From Saprospiraceae bacterium (GTDB lineage: Bacteria; Bacteroidota; Bacteroidia; Chitinophagales; Saprospiraceae), in the NCBI GenBank assembly GCA_028285545.1, contig JANQPA010000100.1, forward strand, positions 62,001 to 126,000: a stretch of 64,000 nt of DNA. The letters run 5' to 3'. Positions 60,728 through 64,000 of the stretch are shown here, piece by piece (positions within the stretch are counted from its first letter, which is position 1; each line of letters opens with the position of its first letter). The translations under genes and the position numbers were made by a program. The notes under the pieces are model-generated. The model searched no databases. It was not told the DNA's origin and saw only the letters and a program-made list of their open reading frames with translations.

Positions 60728-60886
60728 TTACTCAGTATCGGGTCTTTTCCTCAATCCTAAAACGATAAATACAATGCCTACCGGAATAAAGGCAGAAAAG
60801 GAGGTACTCCCTCCCATTTGACCAAATCCAATAGCGATAAATGCAATGCCGATAAGGACAAAAGCACGAGAACGTGACTGAAGCAT
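60728..60886 (-). CDS. 52-aa membrane miniprotein
   Basis: This small open frame reads MLQSRSRAFVLIGIAFIAIG at the start and GLRKRPDTE at the end. It has two hydrophobic stretches (about 9-22 and 33-45) joined by a Gly/Ser/Thr-rich turn with basic ends, so it is a likely two-helix hairpin membrane protein. The gap to the sugar-transferase stop is 6 bases and the gap to the deacetylase start is 44, and it is co-directional with both. The function is unknown. Confidence 0.65.
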   Translation of the reverse strand: MLQSRSRAFVLIGIAFIAIGFGQMGGSTSFSAFIPVGIVFIVLGLRKRPDTE

Positions 60887-60892
60887 ACTATT

Positions 60893-62311
60893 TTATTTTC
60901 CTTTAGCCTGAATAACAACTAAGATAGTATAAAACAGTATTTTAAAGTCAAGAGAAAGGGACATATTTTCAATATAGAGAATGTCAAACTTTAATCTTTG
61001 AATCATTTGATCCACATTTGAGGCATAGCCAAATTTAACCTGCCCCCAGGAAGTGATGCCAGGACGCACCTTCAGCAAATGATGATAATGAGGAGCACGA
61101 CTAACAATCTGGTCAATAAAATATTGACGTTCTGGCCGAGGGCCTACCAGTGACATATCTCCTTTTAATACGTTCCAGAATTGAGGTAATTCATCTAAGC
61201 GCAATTTTCGCATTATGGTGCCCCAGGGTGTAACCCGGCAATCTCCATCTTTGGAAAGCTGAGGTCCATCTTTTTCAGCACCCATAAACATCGATCTGAA
61301 TTTGATAATATGAAATGGCTTTCCATTAATACCAATACGCTCTTGTTTATAAAATATAGGACCAGGAGAAGCGAGCTTTACCCGTAAAGCAATGTAGGCA
61401 TACAGGGGAGCTAAAAACAACAACATAAAAAGGGAAACAGCAATATCAAGGGATCTCTTAATTACCCGCTGCCAATTGGCCATCAAAACCTGTTTGATCT
61501 GAATAAGTACAGCTCCATATACTTCATTCATTTTTACCCTTCCAATTAGGATATCATACATATCAGGAATGATGTTAATGCGGAGCTTATCATTAAATTC
61601 AAATAAAATATTGAGGATTTTCTCAATTTTTGGGTGGTCCGAAGATTCAATCGCAATGATGGCCTCTTCCACATGACGCCCTTTAATTACTGATTTTAAA
61701 TCTTCAAGTCGACCTAATTTAGGGATATGCGCCGATAATTGTTTAACACTATCACCATTGGTGTCTATAAATCCTATAAATCGATATCCTAATTTATTTT
61801 TTCGGTTTTTTATTTCCTGGTATAAGTCGAAAGCATTTTGATTTCCTCCAATAACCAGAGTATTAAAGGTAATTTGTCCGGATTTGATCCGATTATGAGC
61901 TCGAGACAACAAAATCATCCTTACGGTTACCGTAATGATAAAGTGCAAAGAAAGTAAGGAGAGGAAAGAAGTATAATAAGTGGTATAATTGACAATTGCA
62001 TCGTCCAATAAGAGGGTAAAAAATAGAAATAAAGCACCAAAGAAGCTAAGGAAAAAGGTTCTTGTTAAGGTGGCCAGACGGGACAGTCGGTAAATATCCT
62101 TATACTGATCAAAAATAGCATAAAAGCAGATCCATCCGGCAGGGATTAAAGCGATTCCATACCAAAAGTTAGCGTCAGAAAAAATTCCTGAATTCAAATT
62201 CCCAACCTCCAGGTAACTCCTATACGCAAAAAATAAAGCCCATGCGAACAAAGCAGAGCAAAAATCTGCCAGTTTATAATAAAAGGTGTGCAAACGACGC
62301 TTTTTGATCAT
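60893..62311 (-). CDS. Polyprenyl-phosphate sugar phosphotransferase (exopolysaccharide initiation)
   Basis: This protein transfers a sugar-1-phosphate to undecaprenyl phosphate to begin a polysaccharide repeat unit. About four TM helices (residues 15-140) precede a CoA-binding-like domain (about 145-260). One further TM helix follows, then the catalytic sugar-transferase domain (from about 285): KRSLDIAVSLFMLLFLAPLY, GPIFYKQERIGINGKPFHI, KFRSM, LRKLRLDELPQFWNVLKGDM and SLVGPRPE. The frame is open to 62374, which would overlap the lipoprotein gene; ATG 62311 (MIKKRRLHTF) is preferred and gives 472 aa. Confidence 0.92.
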   Translation of the reverse strand: MIKKRRLHTFYYKLADFCSALFAWALFFAYRSYLEVGNLNSGIFSDANFWYGIALIPAGWICFYAIFDQYKDIYRLSRLATLTRTFFLSFFGALFLFFTLLLDDAIVNYTTYYTSFLSLLSLHFIITVTVRMILLSRAHNRIKSGQITFNTLVIGGNQNAFDLYQEIKNRKNKLGYRFIGFIDTNGDSVKQLSAHIPKLGRLEDLKSVIKGRHVEEAIIAIESSDHPKIEKILNILFEFNDKLRINIIPDMYDILIGRVKMNEVYGAVLIQIKQVLMANWQRVIKRSLDIAVSLFMLLFLAPLYAYIALRVKLASPGPIFYKQERIGINGKPFHIIKFRSMFMGAEKDGPQLSKDGDCRVTPWGTIMRKLRLDELPQFWNVLKGDMSLVGPRPERQYFIDQIVSRAPHYHHLLKVRPGITSWGQVKFGYASNVDQMIQRLKFDILYIENMSLSLDFKILFYTILVVIQAKGK

Positions 62312-62340
62312 TTGCTTTTCATCACGGATACTTCCGAGGT

Positions 62341-63258
62341 TTAAAATTGAATGAGTTTGATGTTGTCTAACCATATACGAACGTTTTCCTGTTTATAAGT
62401 TCCCTCTTCTTGCGGAATCGCTGCCTGAAAAACTATTTGATATTCTAAAAAATTTTGATTTGCAAATACTCTATTTAAATTAAAGTAGATTTTGTTCCAA
62501 TCTTCCCTCGGTCGAAAGCCTGCCGACAATAATAATTCTCCATCCCCAAGGCCCTGTGCTGAGTAGCCAATAATACCAAACCCAACTATTCCTTCGGATT
62601 TATAATTCATTTCCAGATAAATGGTAGGAATTACCTGTGATGGGAAAGAAAATCGTCTGCTGGTGGCAATCAATACTTCCGGCTGATCTATATTTACGTC
62701 TAATACGCCTGAAAAATTTCCTTCAAAAATACCTTCCTGGGTACGATTCACTCTGGTATCAGTTGCACCAACACGCACATCTCTGAATAAATGATCGGAC
62801 CGTTCAAATCCTTCAACAAAAAGAAATTTAGCCTGACTATTGTAAGAAGTACTAGGTTTAAGGGTGTCAATTGTATTAGGACTTAATTCTACATTGGCTT
62901 CAAAACTTTCATAGAAGGGGTATATTTCAGGTGTACTCGCAATTCCATTATCTCTGATACCTGGCTCTAATCGAACCACATGAGATCCTGTAGTTAGTAA
63001 AGGGACCTTGGCCGGAAGGGCATAGGCACCCAGAAATTCACCATCTAGAAATAACCATGCTTCTGTAATCTTTGAGGAAGAAGAGCCTTGTGTCCCCGGG
63101 TTAGTAGTCAGCAAAAAATTATCAATATATAGATAGGAAGGAATATCTTCCTCTGGATTAATAAGCTCACAGGACGATACCATAAAACCAGCCAAAAACA
63201 TCATCAAGTAATAGTTTTTGGGCTTTATTTTGCATAAAATAGTTTTCATTCCCCTCAT
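62341..63258 (-). CDS. Predicted lipoprotein of unknown function
   Basis: This 305-aa protein has a long N-terminal region with a lipobox (FMVSSC near residue 30), so it is probably an outer-membrane or periplasmic lipoprotein. The mature part looks all-beta (for example AWLFLDGEFLGAYALPAKVP and VVRLEPGIRDNG), with a jelly-roll-like second half (RRFSFPSQVIPTIYLEMNY). It could be carbohydrate-binding, but I do not recognise the family. It sits directly upstream of the sugar transferase gene in the same direction, so a role in exopolysaccharide export or attachment is possible. Confidence 0.72.
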   Translation of the reverse strand: MRGMKTILCKIKPKNYYLMMFLAGFMVSSCELINPEEDIPSYLYIDNFLLTTNPGTQGSSSSKITEAWLFLDGEFLGAYALPAKVPLLTTGSHVVRLEPGIRDNGIASTPEIYPFYESFEANVELSPNTIDTLKPSTSYNSQAKFLFVEGFERSDHLFRDVRVGATDTRVNRTQEGIFEGNFSGVLDVNIDQPEVLIATSRRFSFPSQVIPTIYLEMNYKSEGIVGFGIIGYSAQGLGDGELLLSAGFRPREDWNKIYFNLNRVFANQNFLEYQIVFQAAIPQEEGTYKQENVRIWLDNIKLIQF

Positions 63259-63274
63259 GTAAATGCTTTGCAGT

Positions 63275-63334
63275 TGTCAGCTGTCAGCTATTGGTTAATC
63301 GTTAATGGGTGAAACCCTAATAACGATTAACCAA
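63275..63334. repeat. Heptamer-rich hairpin between lipoprotein and Gfo/Idh genes
   Basis: ttggttaatcgtta (63291-63304) and its exact complement (63321-63334) form a 14-bp stem with a 16-base loop that can pair ggg with ccc. On the left it is preceded by tgtcagc, tgtcagc units (63275-63288), then tattggt, taatcgt, taatggg. It lies in the 171-base gap after the Gfo/Idh gene. Confidence 0.7.
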
Positions 63335-63429
63335 TTAACAAACATTAGATTTTCGGTTTCCAAGATATATCAATAAACGATTCAAATGCTCAATTACCCT
63401 AAGCTGAATCGATACTTTTGTCATCTCTT

Positions 63430-64000
63430 TTACAAGCCATTAAGCTTTTCTTCAATCTGGCGGTCAATTTCATGAGCTAGTTTCAGGGCTCTGTATCCAT
63501 CCTCTATACTCACCTTTGGCAATGTATTGCTGCGAATACTTTCAGCAAAGGTTTCCAATTCCATTTTAATGGCATTCACTGGTTCGATTTCAGGCATGCT
63601 AACGTGCATCAATTTTTCGCCTTTGGCAGTAGGTAAGGACATAAATGCATTTCCATCTAACTGATGATCTCCATTTTTGTCAAATAGTCTGACTACTTGT
63701 GCTTTTTTCTCCAGAAAATCCAGGCTTAGGTAGGCATCATCCTGAAAAAGGCGCACTTTTCTCATTTGCTTTAGAGAAATACGACTCGCGGTTAAATTAG
63801 CAACACAACCATTCTCAAACTCGATGCGTACATTTGCTATATCCGGGGTGTGGCTCACAATTGCAACTCCACTGGCCCGCACTTCTTTAGGATTGGATCG
63901 AACCATGCTCAATAAAATATCCAAATCATGGATCATTAAATCCAACACCACCGATACATCTGTACCGCGAGGATTAAAAACTGCCAAGCGATGAGCTTCT
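63430..64000 (-). CDS. Gfo/Idh/MocA-family oxidoreductase, C-terminal part
   Basis: This is the C-terminal domain of an NAD(P)-dependent sugar-type oxidoreductase; the 5' end lies beyond the window. The frame is open to base 64000, and the preceding residues (EAHRLAVFNPRG) continue in frame, so a TTG at 63987 is not the start. The family-typical VVLDLMIHDLDILLSM has the catalytic His-Asp, then ANVRIEFENGCVANLTASR. About 190 residues of a protein usually 310-350 are present. Related enzymes in polysaccharide clusters act on UDP-sugars. It is followed by the lipoprotein and sugar transferase genes. Confidence 0.88.
   Translation of the reverse strand, partial: EAHRLAVFNPRGTDVSVVLDLMIHDLDILLSMVRSNPKEVRASGVAIVSHTPDIANVRIEFENGCVANLTASRISLKQMRKVRLFQDDAYLSLDFLEKKAQVVRLFDKNGDHQLDGNAFMSLPTAKGEKLMHVSMPEIEPVNAIKMELETFAESIRSNTLPKVSIEDGYRALKLAHEIDRQIEEKLNGL

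Noticed and set aside
1-64000. tRNA or rRNA genes
   Set aside because: I checked the gaps by eye for T-arm-like GGTTCRANYCC and CCA-proximal stems and saw none; a covariance-model scan would be decisive.

Overview
The window looks like a chromosomal segment of a Bacteroidota bacterium, most probably of the class Saprospiria (the class is an inference). Supporting signs are a fused LpxC-FabZ, type IX secretion (T9SS) sorting domains, SprB-like repeats with a gliding-motility-type C-terminus, DUF3667 and HU-CCDC81/SPOR proteins, low GC, and several promoters of the Bacteroidota type (-7 TAnnTTTG). I found no tRNA, rRNA, CRISPR array, insertion sequence or phage gene.

Layout: 1-1083 is the 3' part of glycine dehydrogenase. 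1361-4395 holds hldD and a convergent hemC-hemD-lipoprotein operon. 4468-8457 is a lipid A block (lpxD, lpxC-fabZ, lpxA, ABC ATPase), followed by MerR, gatB, two tandem DUF3667 membrane proteins, a CapA-like lipoprotein, an M23 peptidase and alaS. 18031-25849 is accessory and secreted: a GH29 fucosidase, two paralogous secreted proteins of four Ig-like repeats each, an unrecognised secreted protein between them, and a CocE-type hydrolase divergent from a TetR regulator across a perfect 24-bp palindrome. 25906-31123 has a two-component system, hemL, an HU/SPOR protein and an alpha/beta hydrolase. 31208-35653 is a giant T9SS type B surface protein. 36020-40492 is housekeeping (DUF177-rpmF, ridA-trpS-FAH, metK).

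40681-45670 is the most distinctive part. A T9SS-sorted protein with about six cohesin-like domains and its own dockerin-like module is followed by two small secreted proteins, each with a dockerin-like calcium-loop region. This resembles a miniature surface scaffold with its clients. 45838-51346 carries an unrecognised helical protein, an M61 peptidase, a transglutaminase-like protein, a DinB protein and a Crp-type regulator. 51358-57068 is a padR-permease-permease locus. A 15-codon remnant of a second padR between the permeases shows it arose by tandem duplication. Upstream of padR lies a 286-bp gene-free region with seven ATGWCATGT motifs arranged in inverted repeats. 57467-64000 holds an acetyltransferase, an AlkA glycosylase, a polysaccharide deacetylase, an unlisted 52-aa membrane protein, an exopolysaccharide-initiating sugar transferase, a lipoprotein and a partial Gfo/Idh oxidoreductase.

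A second theme is intergenic: short tandem arrays of 7- or 8-bp units, several in inverted pairs, sit at gene ends at about 11.5, 15.2, 31.15, 47.3, 49.25 and 63.3 kb. In two places they form the last codons or stop codon of a gene. All function assignments come from motif recognition by eye; no database search was run.
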